The position numbers were made by a program, and so were the translations under genes. A model generated the notes under the pieces. The model ran no database searches. It worked only from the letters and a program-made list of their open reading frames with translations, and was not told where the DNA came from. From Paenibacillus sp. JNUCC-31 (GTDB lineage Bacteria; Bacillota; Bacilli; Paenibacillales; Paenibacillaceae), in assembly GCF_014844075.1 (NCBI RefSeq), contig NZ_CP062165.1, positions 3,968,001 to 4,032,000 on the forward strand: a DNA stretch of 64,000 nt, written 5' to 3'. Below, piece after piece: positions 8,010 through 16,789 of the stretch. The number at the start of each line of letters is the position of its first letter. Position 1 is the stretch's first letter.

Positions 8010-9089
8010 ATGAAAAAGAAAATTCATAAGGGTATTCTGGTTGGTCTGGCATTGGTGTTAACAGGGGTACTGGCGGCATGCGGATCGGAAGGCGGTGGAT
8101 CGAATGCAGCAGGAACACCGGAGGGAGCGGAAGGCGGCAAAGAAGGGGCAAAAGCGATCGAGCTGCTGAATGTATCCTATGATCCGACACGTGAACTCTA
8201 TGAGCAATATAACAAGGCGTTTGCGGCGTATTGGCTGAAAGAGAAGGGCCAGGAAGTGACGATTAAGCAGTCTCATGGCGGTTCAGGTAAACAGAGTCGT
8301 TCCGTGATTGATGGTCTGGACGCGGATGTGGTTACGCTGGCTCTAGGATATGACATCGATGCCATTGAGGATAAAGGTTTGATCAATGCGGGTTGGCAGG
8401 ACAAATACGAGCATAACAGCTCCCCTTATACATCCACGATTGTATTTTTGGTACGCAAAGGCAATCCGAAAGGCATTAAGGATTGGGATGATCTCATCAA
8501 GGGAGATACACAGGTTATTACACCGAATCCCAAGACGTCCGGCGGAGCACGCTGGAACTATCTGGCGGCATGGGGATATGCGCTCAAACATAACAACAAT
8601 GATGAAGAGAAGGCCAAAGCATTTGTTGCAGAATTGTTCAAACATGCGCCTGTTCTTGACTCTGGAGCGCGTGGAGCGACGACGACGTTTGTAGAGCGCG
8701 GTATTGGTGATGTACTGCTTGCATGGGAGAATGAGGCTTTCTTATCGGTTAAAGAGCTGGGTCCGGACAAATTCGATATTGTTGTGCCTTCCGTCAGCAT
8801 TCTGGCTGAACCACCTGTAGCGATCGTGGATAAAAATGCAGACAAAAAAGGAAGTCGTGAAGTGGCGGACGCCTATCTGAAATATTTGTACAGCGAAGAG
8901 GGGCAGACCATTGCTGCCGAGAACTATTACCGTCCAACCCTGGACAGCGTGAAGGAAAAGTTCAAGGACCAGTTCCCGCAGCTTGAGCTATTTACATTGA
9001 ACGATGTGTTTGGCACATGGCGGGATACGCAAGCCAAGCACTTTAATGACGGCGGTATCTTTGACCAGATTTATGTTCCGGGCAGCTAA
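8010..9089 (+). CDS. Sulfate ABC transporter substrate-binding lipoprotein
   Basis: A 359-residue lipoprotein: signal peptide with lipobox LAAC (Cys about residue 24), a Gly/Ser/Ala-rich linker, then the sulfate/thiosulfate binding fold with [65 protein letters not shown] and the C-terminal [22 protein letters not shown] typical of Sbp/CysP. It delivers sulfate or thiosulfate to the permeases encoded next. Start ATG 8010 has GGGGGGA at 9 nt; upstream in-frame codons lie in the leader. The only A/T-rich barrier is the leader terminator upstream. Confidence 0.94.
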   Translation: MKKKIHKGILVGLALVLTGVLAACGSEGGGSNAAGTPEGAEGGKEGAKAIELLNVSYDPTRELYEQYNKAFAAYWLKEKGQEVTIKQSHGGSGKQSRSVIDGLDADVVTLALGYDIDAIEDKGLINAGWQDKYEHNSSPYTSTIVFLVRKGNPKGIKDWDDLIKGDTQVITPNPKTSGGARWNYLAAWGYALKHNNNDEEKAKAFVAELFKHAPVLDSGARGATTTFVERGIGDVLLAWENEAFLSVKELGPDKFDIVVPSVSILAEPPVAIVDKNADKKGSREVADAYLKYLYSEEGQTIAAENYYRPTLDSVKEKFKDQFPQLELFTLNDVFGTWRDTQAKHFNDGGIFDQIYVPGS

Positions 9090-9174
9090 TGCGATTTCTG
9101 ACATCAATGATGTTGCGTAACCATGTAAGCGGCCAACCAGTCCTACCGACTGAAGGCAGAGAGGATGAACGTGC

Positions 9175-10011
9175 ATGAGCAAGGTGATGGCGGCCCGGAG
9201 TCGCACGCTGCCGGGATTCGGATTAACGATGGGTTACAGTGTGCTCTACCTGAGCCTTGTTGTACTTATTCCATTGGCAGCGCTCTTGTTTAATTCCACA
9301 GGACTGACCTGGTCCACGATGATTGAGGTGGCGACGAATCCCCGGGTACTGGCTTCCTTTCAGGTGAGCTTTCTAACTGCAGGCGCAGCGGCTCTGATCG
9401 ATTTGGTCCTCGGGCTGCTCCTGGCTTGGGTACTGGTCCGGTATGACTTCCCCGGAAAACGGCTGTTTGATGCCGTTATTGATTTGCCTTTTGCCTTGCC
9501 GACGGCTGTGGCGGGGGTTGCCTTAACGGCATTGTATGCCGGAAATGGCTGGATCGGACAGTTGGTGGAACCTCTGGGCATTAAGCTGGCATATTCACAG
9601 GCAGGCATTACTCTTGCGCTGATGTTTATCGGAATTCCGTTTGTGGTGCGTACGGTACAGCCGGTATTGCAGGAACTGGAGGCTGAGGTGGAGGAAGCTG
9701 CGGCTACGCTTGGAGCGGGAAGATGGCGGATATTCCGGAAGATCCTGCTTCCCGATCTGATCCCGCCGCTGCTGACAGGTTTTGCGTTAGCTTTTGCCCG
9801 AGGCATAGGCGAATATGGCTCAGTGGTATTTATCTCAGGCAATATGCCGATGAAAACGGAGATTGCGCCCCTGCTAATCATGGCGAAGCTGGAGCAGTTC
9901 GATTATGCGGGAGCTACGGCGGTAGCCTTGCTGCTGCTGCTGGTCTCTTTTGTCCTATTGCTGATCATTAATTCATTGCAGCGCTGGAGCCGAAAGGCAG
10001 GCAGAGCTTAA
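9175..10011 (+). CDS. cysT: Sulfate ABC transporter permease CysT
   Basis: A 278-residue inner-membrane permease with six or so hydrophobic segments (first at about residues 15-40). The cytoplasmic EAA loop, which docks on the ATPase, is EVEEAAATLGAGRWRIFRKI; other family marks are LPFALPTAVAGVALTALY and RGIGEYGSVVFISGNMP. It pairs with CysW to form the translocation channel for sulfate. The gene follows the binding protein after 85 nt. No ATPase gene lies in this locus, so CysA must come from elsewhere. Confidence 0.93.
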   Translation: MSKVMAARSRTLPGFGLTMGYSVLYLSLVVLIPLAALLFNSTGLTWSTMIEVATNPRVLASFQVSFLTAGAAALIDLVLGLLLAWVLVRYDFPGKRLFDAVIDLPFALPTAVAGVALTALYAGNGWIGQLVEPLGIKLAYSQAGITLALMFIGIPFVVRTVQPVLQELEAEVEEAAATLGAGRWRIFRKILLPDLIPPLLTGFALAFARGIGEYGSVVFISGNMPMKTEIAPLLIMAKLEQFDYAGATAVALLLLLVSFVLLLIINSLQRWSRKAGRA

Positions 10012-10031
10012 CGCATATAAATAAGCCAACC

Positions 10032-10222
10032 TATATAAGTTGAACTTAACCTTTACACGATAACGGAGAGGACAGAAAAATCTGGAGAAGCGGAGCGTTT
10101 GCCTTTATCCCCGGATTTCCCCTTTTTAGGATTGGTTCAAGAAAAATCGGGGGATAACAGCAATCGGAAGATGCTCTGACCGCGCAGTGGCTTAGTGTAA
10201 AATCATTTGTTCAACTTATATA
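10032..10222. repeat. MITE-like palindromic element between cysT and cysW
   Basis: A 191-bp non-coding segment bounded by perfect 14-bp terminal inverted repeats TATATAAGTTGAAC (10032-10045) and GTTCAACTTATATA (10209-10222). Internal parts are also self-complementary: TTTATCCCCGGATTT opposes AAAAATCGGGGGATAA. No ORF is present. Size, terminal repeats and lack of coding capacity fit a miniature inverted-repeat element. From memory, Paenibacillus genomes carry related palindromes, but the copy number was not checked. Confidence 0.65.
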
Positions 10223-10243
10223 AACCAAAAGGAGGTACAGAAT

Positions 10244-11119
10244 ATGGCGGGTTCCGTTCCATTAACGCCTGCTTCCCGTGTGCGAACCGGGCCGAGTCCA
10301 AACCGTGCAACCACGGAAGGGCCATGGGTTAAATGGCTGTTGATCGGATTGGCAAGTCTGGTGCTGCTCTGGCTGCTCATCTTGCCGCTGGTGATCGTGC
10401 TAATGGAGGCGTTAAAGCAGGGCTGGGGTGTCTACATCGCCGCGCTTACCGAACCGGACGCCATGTCAGCCCTGAAACTTACGCTGTTGGTTGCCGGGAT
10501 CACCGTGCCTCTGAATACGATATTCGGTGTGGCGGCCGCGTGGGTTATTACCAAGTTTCAGTTCAGGGGCAAAGGGCTTATGATCACCCTGATTGATCTT
10601 CCGTTTTCGATCTCGCCTGTCGTGGGCGGGTTGATCTTTGTCCTGGTCTTTGGTTCGAATGGATGGTTTGGACCGTGGCTGGCCCACCATGATATCAAAA
10701 TTATTTTTGCGCTGCCAGGCATTGTGCTGGCTACATTATTCATTACGTTTCCCTTCGTCGCCAGAGAGCTGATTCCGCTGATGGAGGATCAGGGCACGAG
10801 GGAAGAAGAAGCGGCCGTTACGCTTGGGGCCTCCGGCTGGCGGATCTTCTGGAACGTGACGCTGCCCAACATCAAGTGGGGACTGCTGTACGGCATTATT
10901 CTGTGTAATGCGCGGGCGATGGGCGAGTTCGGAGCCGTGTCTGTTGTGTCGGGGCATATTCGCGGAGAAACCAACACGCTGCCGCTGCATGTCGAGATTT
11001 TGTATAACGAGTACCAGTTCTCGGCATCATTTGCCGTCGCTTCCCTGTTGTTGATCCTGGCTTTGGCTACGTTGCTGCTCAAGAGCTGGCTGGGGCATAA
11101 AACGATTCCTGAAAAGTGA
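10244..11119 (+). CDS. cysW: Sulfate ABC transporter permease CysW
   Basis: A 291-residue permease with a 35-residue polar N-terminus and about six membrane segments. The EAA loop reads TREEEAAVTLGASGWRIFWN; LPFSISPVVGGLIFVLVFGSNGW and CNARAMGEFGAVSVVSGHIRGETNTLPLHVEILY are characteristic of CysW. It forms the sulfate channel with CysT. AAAGGAGG precedes the ATG. The 232-nt gap after cysT is filled by the palindromic element, which may act as an internal folded RNA and change the relative expression of the two subunits. Confidence 0.93.
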   Translation: MAGSVPLTPASRVRTGPSPNRATTEGPWVKWLLIGLASLVLLWLLILPLVIVLMEALKQGWGVYIAALTEPDAMSALKLTLLVAGITVPLNTIFGVAAAWVITKFQFRGKGLMITLIDLPFSISPVVGGLIFVLVFGSNGWFGPWLAHHDIKIIFALPGIVLATLFITFPFVARELIPLMEDQGTREEEAAVTLGASGWRIFWNVTLPNIKWGLLYGIILCNARAMGEFGAVSVVSGHIRGETNTLPLHVEILYNEYQFSASFAVASLLLILALATLLLKSWLGHKTIPEK

Positions 11120-11220
11120 AGAGAAGGGGCCCGATGCTCCTTAATCCTTGCCGGATGCCTTAGCCTGGGTGACAGTATGGCATAAAAATAAATTTTGCCT
11201 CATAATCATAAAAATTCGGA

Positions 11221-11275
11221 TTGACAGCTACTGGAAGCCCTGCTAATGTATAAACCAAGTATATAGGTTGGATAA
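11221..11275 (+). promoter_or_regulatory. Promoter of the YezD-like gene with operator-like site
   Basis: TTGACA (11221-11226), a 17-bp spacer and TAATGT (11244-11249). The start-point region contains AACC...GGTT half-sites in AAACCAAGTATATAGGTTGG, similar to the ends of the palindromic element at 10032-10222 and to the site at the sulfate operon promoter. Confidence 0.6.
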
Positions 11276-11355
11276 GAATGAATTATAAAGTCGGTTGGAT
11301 GACAGCACACGAGTTGAATATCGCGGGCAGCAGCCCGAGAAGAGGAGGCGGCTCT

Positions 11356-11595
11356 ATGGCTAAGCCGTTAAAAGTGGATGAGGTATGGATGGATCGCATT
11401 GCCGGACAGCTGAATGACATGGAGTTTGGCTCCCTGCACATCGTTGTACACGAAGGTCAGATTGTACAGATGGAGCGGACCGAACGCAAGCGATTTGAAA
11501 ATGCGCCCTCCGGCAGCGCCTCCAAATCCGGCAGCACTGCACGAAGCAATACACCCCGTTCGTTGCGCGGATCAAATGCGAGCGCGAAGGGATAG
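11356..11595 (+). CDS. YezD family protein (DUF2292)
   Basis: A 79-residue protein whose first 50 residues match the YezD/DUF2292 family (VDEVWMDRIAGQLNDMEFGSLHIVVHEGQIVQMERTER); the Ser/Lys/Arg-rich tail is longer than in the usual 55-60 residue members. The family has no assigned biochemical function but recurs next to sulfate and cysteine genes in Firmicutes, as here beside cysW. ATG 11356 follows AGAGGAGG by 7 nt; an upstream in-frame ATG at 11278 lacks a ribosome site. It has its own promoter with an operator-like site resembling that of the transport operon. Confidence 0.85.
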   Translation: MAKPLKVDEVWMDRIAGQLNDMEFGSLHIVVHEGQIVQMERTERKRFENAPSGSASKSGSTARSNTPRSLRGSNASAKG

Positions 11596-11697
11596 GCTTA
11601 AGGTGATCCACGATTGAACCTGTTATCATATGTTTGGACCTTTTCTATAATGGAAATCGAAGTATGCAAAATGCTGAAAGAAGTGAAAATCATAAAA

Positions 11698-11735
11698 AGA
11701 GAAGCCGACGATTTCGCGGGCTTCTCTTTTTTTTG
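11698..11735 (+). terminator. Rho-independent terminator after the YezD-like gene
   Basis: AGAGAAGCC (11698-11706) pairs with GGCTTCTCT (11719-11727), followed by eight T. Confidence 0.9.
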
Positions 11736-11785
11736 ATATTGAATTAACTTGAGAATGCACATATCAGGCAAACCAGTTAAAAGGT

Positions 11786-12703
11786 TCACTTTTCGGAAAT
11801 GGCTCCGGGTGTGCGTGGTTTATGGAGATTCAGCTCCAGGTTCAGGTTCTCATTGGCATATGTGTCTGTACTCATATTCAATCCATCATCGGAATCGGTG
11901 TGTCCCACATAGGGACGATCACTGCGAGAAGGACTTCCTGTCAGGCCGAAACCGGAGATGAACAGAATGAGTTGCAATCCGAGCGCATAGGGAGCAGCAA
12001 CGAGTCCAATCAGATGCAAAAGGCCGCACAGTGCAATCAGCAAGGATAGCGCCTTGGTAACTGTACCTGCTGTATCCTGTCTTGGGCTCGCCCAGAGCAG
12101 ATAGCCATAAATTATGGTAATCATCAGGGAAACGAAGCGTATCCAGGGCAAGGCTGCCTGCCAGGAATCGATGGAAACTTCGAGAAGACGCTGACGGAAT
12201 ATCAGATCGATTGTGAGAACCGACACCGCGAACAGCGCAGCGGGTTCAGCAACAGGCCGGATGATTTTCCAAACGGCTTTTCCCCAATGATCAGCCTGTG
12301 TATCCCGGCTAAGTTCTTCGGATAATGCTGTACTCTCACGTTCCAAAGCCCTGTGCATCAGTGCGAGTCTGGCCGGATCATGATCCCGAACACAGTCACG
12401 GATCTGATCCTGGAGCTGGGAGGATAGGCAGGCTGCTGCCTTACAGGCCAGCATGGCGGTTAACCATTCATTATGTTCATGTTCCGAAAATTTAAATTTC
12501 CGATTTTCGATGTCGGCAAGTTGTCCCAGAAGAGCTGTACTTATGTATAAAGTATCTCGTATTCTCCGCATTCGCCGGTCACGGCTGCGGCGAACTTCAG
12601 TGGCAGACCATATGTATATGCCAAGAAGCACAGCCATTACTCCGAACAGCACAGCATCAGATCCTGGTCGTGATGTGGCATCATCTATCCAGCGTTGAAG
12701 CAC
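11786..12703 (-). CDS. Uncharacterised multi-pass membrane protein
   Basis: Not recognised. A 305-residue protein with one membrane segment near the N-terminus (VLFGVMAVLLGIYIWSA), a soluble, charged, partly coiled-coil region (about 35-135, rich in Arg/Glu with RRSRDRRMRRIRD), then four hydrophobic segments (for example ALFAVSVLTIDLIF, IRFVSLMITIIYGYLL, ALSLLIALCGLLHLIGLVAA, ALGLQLILFISGFGL) and a polar Asn/Ser/Asp-rich C-terminal tail of about 50 residues. Codon use and the GGAGG site before the ATG support a real gene. No enzyme or transporter signature was found. Confidence 0.75.
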   Translation of the reverse strand: MLQRWIDDATSRPGSDAVLFGVMAVLLGIYIWSATEVRRSRDRRMRRIRDTLYISTALLGQLADIENRKFKFSEHEHNEWLTAMLACKAAACLSSQLQDQIRDCVRDHDPARLALMHRALERESTALSEELSRDTQADHWGKAVWKIIRPVAEPAALFAVSVLTIDLIFRQRLLEVSIDSWQAALPWIRFVSLMITIIYGYLLWASPRQDTAGTVTKALSLLIALCGLLHLIGLVAAPYALGLQLILFISGFGLTGSPSRSDRPYVGHTDSDDGLNMSTDTYANENLNLELNLHKPRTPGAISEK

Positions 12704-12917
12704 ATGTGTTCCTCCTTTGCATGAACTTGGTGTATCATAAAATACGAATCAGTTCAGCTTCTCTCAACTATTACACAGGAAGTACATGAATTCAAGCAGG
12801 AACAGTAGGAATTTACTGTCATAAGTAGGGTTAAGGGGCCTAAGCAAAGAAATATAATCTCCATGGGATTTTCTATTTTTGCATGTAATCCTATTTTAAT
12901 AGGAAGGGGTATGATTT

Positions 12918-13343
12918 ATGGACCGAATCAACGTTGAACACACACCGCCCTCAGCAGCAGAGTACCTTGCGTTACGGAAGATCGCAGGTCTCAGTGCGAT
13001 GAGCAAGGAGGGGGCGGAGATCGGGCTGCCGAATAGTCTTTTTGCTGTATGTCTGCGTGAAGAAAATGAAATTGTAGGCATGGGCCGGGTCATCGGAGAC
13101 GGTGGTTGTTTCTTTCAGGTTGTAGATATTGCTGTACACCCGGAATACCAGGGCAAGGGCTATGGCAAACTGATCATGAGCGAGATCATGAATTATTTGC
13201 GTGAACGGGTACCTGCTCGCGGTTTGGTCAGTCTGCTGGCAGATGTCCCTGCGGATCGTTTGTATGCTCAATTTGGCTTTGCCTACACCCGTCCGAAATC
13301 GGAAGGCATGTGGTGGAGACAAGGGGAAGATGGACCGGAATAA
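12918..13343 (+). CDS. GNAT family N-acetyltransferase
   Basis: A 141-residue single-domain GNAT enzyme. The acetyl-CoA pyrophosphate-binding motif A is VVDIAVHPEYQGKGYGKLIM (Q/R-x-x-G-x-G/A as QGKGYG), preceded by EIVGMGRVIGDGG (motif D strand) and followed by the motif B region ADRLYAQFGFAYTRP. It transfers acetyl from acetyl-CoA to an amine; the substrate is unknown. AGGAAGGGG lies 8 nt before the ATG. It stands alone. Confidence 0.9.
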   Translation: MDRINVEHTPPSAAEYLALRKIAGLSAMSKEGAEIGLPNSLFAVCLREENEIVGMGRVIGDGGCFFQVVDIAVHPEYQGKGYGKLIMSEIMNYLRERVPARGLVSLLADVPADRLYAQFGFAYTRPKSEGMWWRQGEDGPE

Positions 13344-13593
13344 AACAGCGGGCTGTAGAAGAAGCGAGGTATGATGAAGAAACTCCATCTCAATATGAGG
13401 TCATTGTTGTTGAGCTGCATCATGGGGCGTTTTCCTATGAATTAAGGGCAAGAGATGTTTTTTTACGATGGTTTACAAGTGAGTACACACGGTTTAAGAT
13501 GGCGTGAGCCGTTTAAGGTATATAACAATGGGATTAAGTATTAAAATAACGGTAAATTGACAAGATGATATCTACTGAAAAGAGGGATTTAAT

Positions 13594-14226
13594 ATGAAAG
13601 TTGCCATTTTTGGAGCAACCGGAGCGATTGGGAAGACGATACTGTGGGAATTGATGGACCGTGGACATGAGGTGACGGCAATTGTTCGTGAGCCTTCGAA
13701 GGTTGAGATGGAACATGAGCGTTTACGTGTGGTGCAAGGGGATTTGCTTAACCCGGACCAGATTGCCGACTTTACAGCCGGTCAGGAGGCCGTTGTAAGC
13801 GCCTATGGACCACAGTTTGGCCAGGAGGAAGAGATGCTTGAAGTCACGCGATCTCTGATTGAGGGGGTACGGCGAGGCAAGGCGGGACGTTTGGTTGTCG
13901 TTGGCGGAGCGGGAAGCCTAATCACGGATTCTGGGGACATGCTGATGGATACACCAGGATTCCCGGAGGAAGTCAAGCCACTGGCGAAGGCTCATGCAGA
14001 CGCGTATGACCTCATTGAGAAATCGGATATACACTGGACCTACATGAGCCCTGCGGCTACGATCACAACGGGAAGACGGACAGGCATCTTCCGGGTGGGC
14101 ATGAATCGTGTGATCACCGATGACCTTGGTGAGAGTTCGATTTCCGTTGGCGATTTTGCAGCGGCGTTAGTGGATGAACTGGATGATCCGCAATTTATTC
14201 AATCCCGGTTTACGGTGGGGTACTAA
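13594..14226 (+). CDS. NAD(P)H-binding oxidoreductase (YwnB/NmrA-like atypical SDR)
   Basis: A 210-residue Rossmann protein opening with MKVAIFGATGAIGKTILWEL (GxxGxxG dinucleotide motif). It then shows VTAIVREPSKV, VVQGDLLNPDQIADFTAG, VVVGGAGSLITD and HWTYMSPAATITTGRRTGIFR, the pattern of the YwnB/BLVR-b-like group of atypical short-chain dehydrogenases that lack the Tyr-x-x-x-Lys pair. Such proteins act as flavin or quinone reductases or as NADPH sensors; no substrate can be assigned. AAGAGGGA precedes the ATG. Confidence 0.9.
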   Translation: MKVAIFGATGAIGKTILWELMDRGHEVTAIVREPSKVEMEHERLRVVQGDLLNPDQIADFTAGQEAVVSAYGPQFGQEEEMLEVTRSLIEGVRRGKAGRLVVVGGAGSLITDSGDMLMDTPGFPEEVKPLAKAHADAYDLIEKSDIHWTYMSPAATITTGRRTGIFRVGMNRVITDDLGESSISVGDFAAALVDELDDPQFIQSRFTVGY

Positions 14227-14385
14227 GCACGTTATGCAGACTGAATGGTAAGATGGAGAACCTTGGCTGGTTTTATGGAAGGTGAGTGCGGAGTTCAAGT
14301 CTGGAGATGTGAAAGTGCGGCAAGTAAGATTAACTAAGGTTGGGTGAAGTTGTAAAAAGGGTTGTCACCGGGGAGGGATGGACTG

Positions 14386-16059
14386 TTGTTTATCGTAACC
14401 GCTGAACAGATGAGAGCTGTGGATGAGCATACCATTCATCAGCTTGGCATTCCTGCGGCCAGTCTGATGGAGAATGCAGGCAGGGCTATTGCCGAGGAAG
14501 TTATCGGGCTGTGCAGGGAAGATGGCACGAGGCGTGGAATGGAGCGAGGAGCGCGGTGTGAAAAGACGGCATCGAATTCCATGGCTCGCACCGGGCCCGG
14601 GGATCGGCAAGGTCATGGTGGCGACATCATCGCCGATCCGGCGCTCGTGATGGAGCAACCCGGCGATCAGCAGTGGTACATGCTGATCGGCAAGGGTAAT
14701 AATGGCGGCGACGGGCTGGTTGCCGCGCGCCATTTGGTTGAAGCGGGGCTCGGCGTGACTTTGGTTTACGCCGATGCGCCCGAGTCACTGCGGGGAGAAG
14801 CCGCAGTGCAGCGGGATGCCGCCGCGCAGCTCGGCATCCCTGCTCTGGTCCACGGGCGCGAAGCCGTGGACTTCAGCCGGTGCACAGGCATCGTGGATGC
14901 GCTGCTGGGCACCGGCTCGCGGGGGGCGCCGCGCGGAGTTTACGCGGCGCTGATTGAGGCGGCGAACGACAGCGGCAAGCCGGTCGTGTCCGCCGATGTG
15001 CCAAGCGGGCTGAATGCCGACACCGGGGAGGTATATGAGCCCTGCATTCAAGCCCGGGTGACCGTATGTCTCGCGCTGCTCAAGCGCGGGCTGGTGCAGT
15101 ACCCGGGTGCTTCCGCTGCAGGGCGCATCGTAGTGCGCTCCATCGGCATTCCCGCGCGGCTTGCGCCGGAGCATGGCCCCTCGGTCCGTCTGCTGACGGA
15201 AGAGGTGCTGCGCAGTGCCCTGCGCGTGGACACGGGCCGCCTCCGGGCACCGGACGGCCATAAAGGCACCTACGGCCATGTGCTGCTGGCCGCAGGCAGT
15301 CTGCCGATGAGCGGCGCGGGCTTGCTCTCGGCCAAGGCCGCGCTGCGCGCTGGCTGCGGGCTCGCCACATGGGCGCTGCCCGCGGCACTGCTGCCGCATG
15401 TCATCGGCACCGTGCCCGAGCTCATGCTCGCTGCCGCCGCGGATGGCGACAGCGGCGAGTGGAACGCGGCTTCCGCAGACGCTGTGCTGCGTCTCGCGGA
15501 AAGCCGCGACGTGCTTGCGACCGGCCCGGGCCTTGGCCGCTTCAAAGGCGACACAGACTGGCTGCGCCGTCTGTGGCAGCACACGGATCGCCCGCTCGTT
15601 ATCGACGCGGACGCCCTCAACATGCTTGCAGACGCCGGCCCACAGGGGCCTCGCGACTGGGGCAAACGCAGTGCGGCGACCATCCTGACGCCGCACCCCG
15701 GAGAGATGGGTCGACTGCTGGGCATGCCGACCCCGGAAGTGCAGCGTGACCGAATCGGACACGCTGCACGGTACGCCCGCGAGCAGGGCGTGACCCTTGT
15801 GCTCAAGGGAGCACGAACGGTCATCGCAACGCCTTCCGGCGAGGCGTACATTAACACCACCGGGCATGCCGGCATGGCTACCGGCGGTGCCGGAGACGTA
15901 TTGACCGGTATTATCGCCGGTCTGCTTGCCCAAGGGTTCAGCGCGGAGCAAGCCGCTGCCTTTGGTGTGTATCTGCATGGGCAGGCTGCCGAGCGAGCAG
16001 CATTGCTCCGCGGTGATCCGGCCTCTCTGCTCGCTGGGGACATCATCGACGCGCTGTGA
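14386..16059 (+). CDS. nnr: Bifunctional NAD(P)H-hydrate epimerase / ADP-dependent NAD(P)H-hydrate dehydratase
   Basis: A 557-residue fusion that repairs damaged NAD(P)HX. The N-terminal YjeF epimerase domain (about 1-245) has MRAVDEHTIHQLGIPAASLMENAG, GKGNNGGDGLVAARHL and SADVPSGLNADTGE. The C-terminal ribokinase-like dehydratase (about 270-555) has GHKGTYGHVLLAAGS, ATGPGLG, LVIDADALNML, TPHPGEMGRLLG and the nucleotide motif NTTGHAGMATGGAGDVLTG. The start is TTG 14386, 8 nt from GGGAGGG. A poorly conserved insertion of about 45 residues (near residues 45-95) precedes GKGNNGGDG. The gene is much more GC-rich than its neighbours from about 14.7 kb onward. Confidence 0.95.
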   Translation: MFIVTAEQMRAVDEHTIHQLGIPAASLMENAGRAIAEEVIGLCREDGTRRGMERGARCEKTASNSMARTGPGDRQGHGGDIIADPALVMEQPGDQQWYMLIGKGNNGGDGLVAARHLVEAGLGVTLVYADAPESLRGEAAVQRDAAAQLGIPALVHGREAVDFSRCTGIVDALLGTGSRGAPRGVYAALIEAANDSGKPVVSADVPSGLNADTGEVYEPCIQARVTVCLALLKRGLVQYPGASAAGRIVVRSIGIPARLAPEHGPSVRLLTEEVLRSALRVDTGRLRAPDGHKGTYGHVLLAAGSLPMSGAGLLSAKAALRAGCGLATWALPAALLPHVIGTVPELMLAAAADGDSGEWNAASADAVLRLAESRDVLATGPGLGRFKGDTDWLRRLWQHTDRPLVIDADALNMLADAGPQGPRDWGKRSAATILTPHPGEMGRLLGMPTPEVQRDRIGHAARYAREQGVTLVLKGARTVIATPSGEAYINTTGHAGMATGGAGDVLTGIIAGLLAQGFSAEQAAAFGVYLHGQAAERAALLRGDPASLLAGDIIDAL

Positions 16060-16122
16060 TGCTGGTTTGTGATTAGCCATTAGACATACAATGAATAAGG
16101 CACCTCGCACCCAAATATAAGA

Positions 16123-16172
16123 AAAGAAAACCTACGTTTCCCTCATGTAAAAGGAACGTAGGTTTTCTTTGG
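16123..16172. terminator. Bidirectional Rho-independent terminator after nnr
   Basis: AAAGAAAACCTACGTT pairs with AACGTAGGTTTTCTTT around a 15-nt loop, with an A-run on the left arm and T-run on the right, so it can act in both directions. Confidence 0.82.
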
Positions 16173-16190
16173 ATATACCATTAAATCTAA

Positions 16191-16340
16191 CTAGCGCACG
16201 GCTCCATTTTGTTCATATGTAACTGTTGGTGAATATGAGTAACCGTGATCTAAGTGATGAGCTGAAGGAACATCTTGCAAGTGGTTATATGGTTGGTCCA
16301 CTGGAAATGCCGGATGCAGTACTTCAGGATCACTTACCAT
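16191..16340 (-). CDS. Possible small protein (49 aa), doubtful
   Basis: An ORF of 49 codons from ATG 16340 ending 20 bp before the bidirectional terminator. The predicted protein is rich in His, Pro and Tyr (VPSAHHLDHGYSYSPTVTYE). The ribosome site is weak. The opposite strand also has an ORF of 45 codons (ATG 16235, ending near 16371) with an equally weak site. Terminator position favours the minus strand, but neither is recognised and the region may be non-coding. Confidence 0.3.
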   Translation of the reverse strand: MVSDPEVLHPAFPVDQPYNHLQDVPSAHHLDHGYSYSPTVTYEQNGAVR

Positions 16341-16606
16341 TGCAACAAACCTATCAGGACTTAATTTTCTGAGCAGCAATAAAAAAAGATAAGATACCAA
16401 GTTTGAGACAGGGAGTATAAGTGTTGACGCGTGAGGTGAGCATTTCCCTATATGTATATCGGCCAGAAACAGAGTGGGTATTATGGTGCTGGATGAAAAT
16501 TTACGGAAAACGAATATAATCTCATGAATTGTACATTCTGTTTACAAATCTCAGCCATATGAATGTGGAAAAACTGAAACTGGTGGTTTGCAGATGTACA
16601 AAGACT

Positions 16607-16651
16607 GAAAAAAGGCAAAGAGGAGATGGGATGAATCATCTCCTCTTTGCC
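16607..16651 (-). terminator. Rho-independent terminator of the gamma-glutamyltransferase gene
   Basis: On the minus strand the perfect 15-bp stem GGCAAAGAGGAGATG / CATCTCCTCTTTGCC (16614-16628 and 16637-16651) is followed by T6. It lies 140 bp past the stop codon of the leftward gene at 16790. Confidence 0.85.
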
Positions 16652-16789
16652 TATGGAATGGATCAGTTGCGTACATATTTTACATCATGTGTATGTCCTG
16701 CTGTTGATGTTAATCGTCCAATCGAAATGTATAAGAAAACGCTGTGGTAGCGATTAGCGATATACACTGGCTCCAGGGTTCCCTGTGGG

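Noticed and set aside
13310..13507. 65-codon ORF overlapping the end of the GNAT gene
   Set aside because: No ribosome site, starts inside the acetyltransferase frame, and the product is not recognised; might be a gene remnant but not supportable.
14785..16110. 441-codon minus-strand ORF opposite nnr
   Set aside because: High GC removes stop codons on both strands; the plus strand encodes all Nnr motifs and the reverse product has no recognisable domain.
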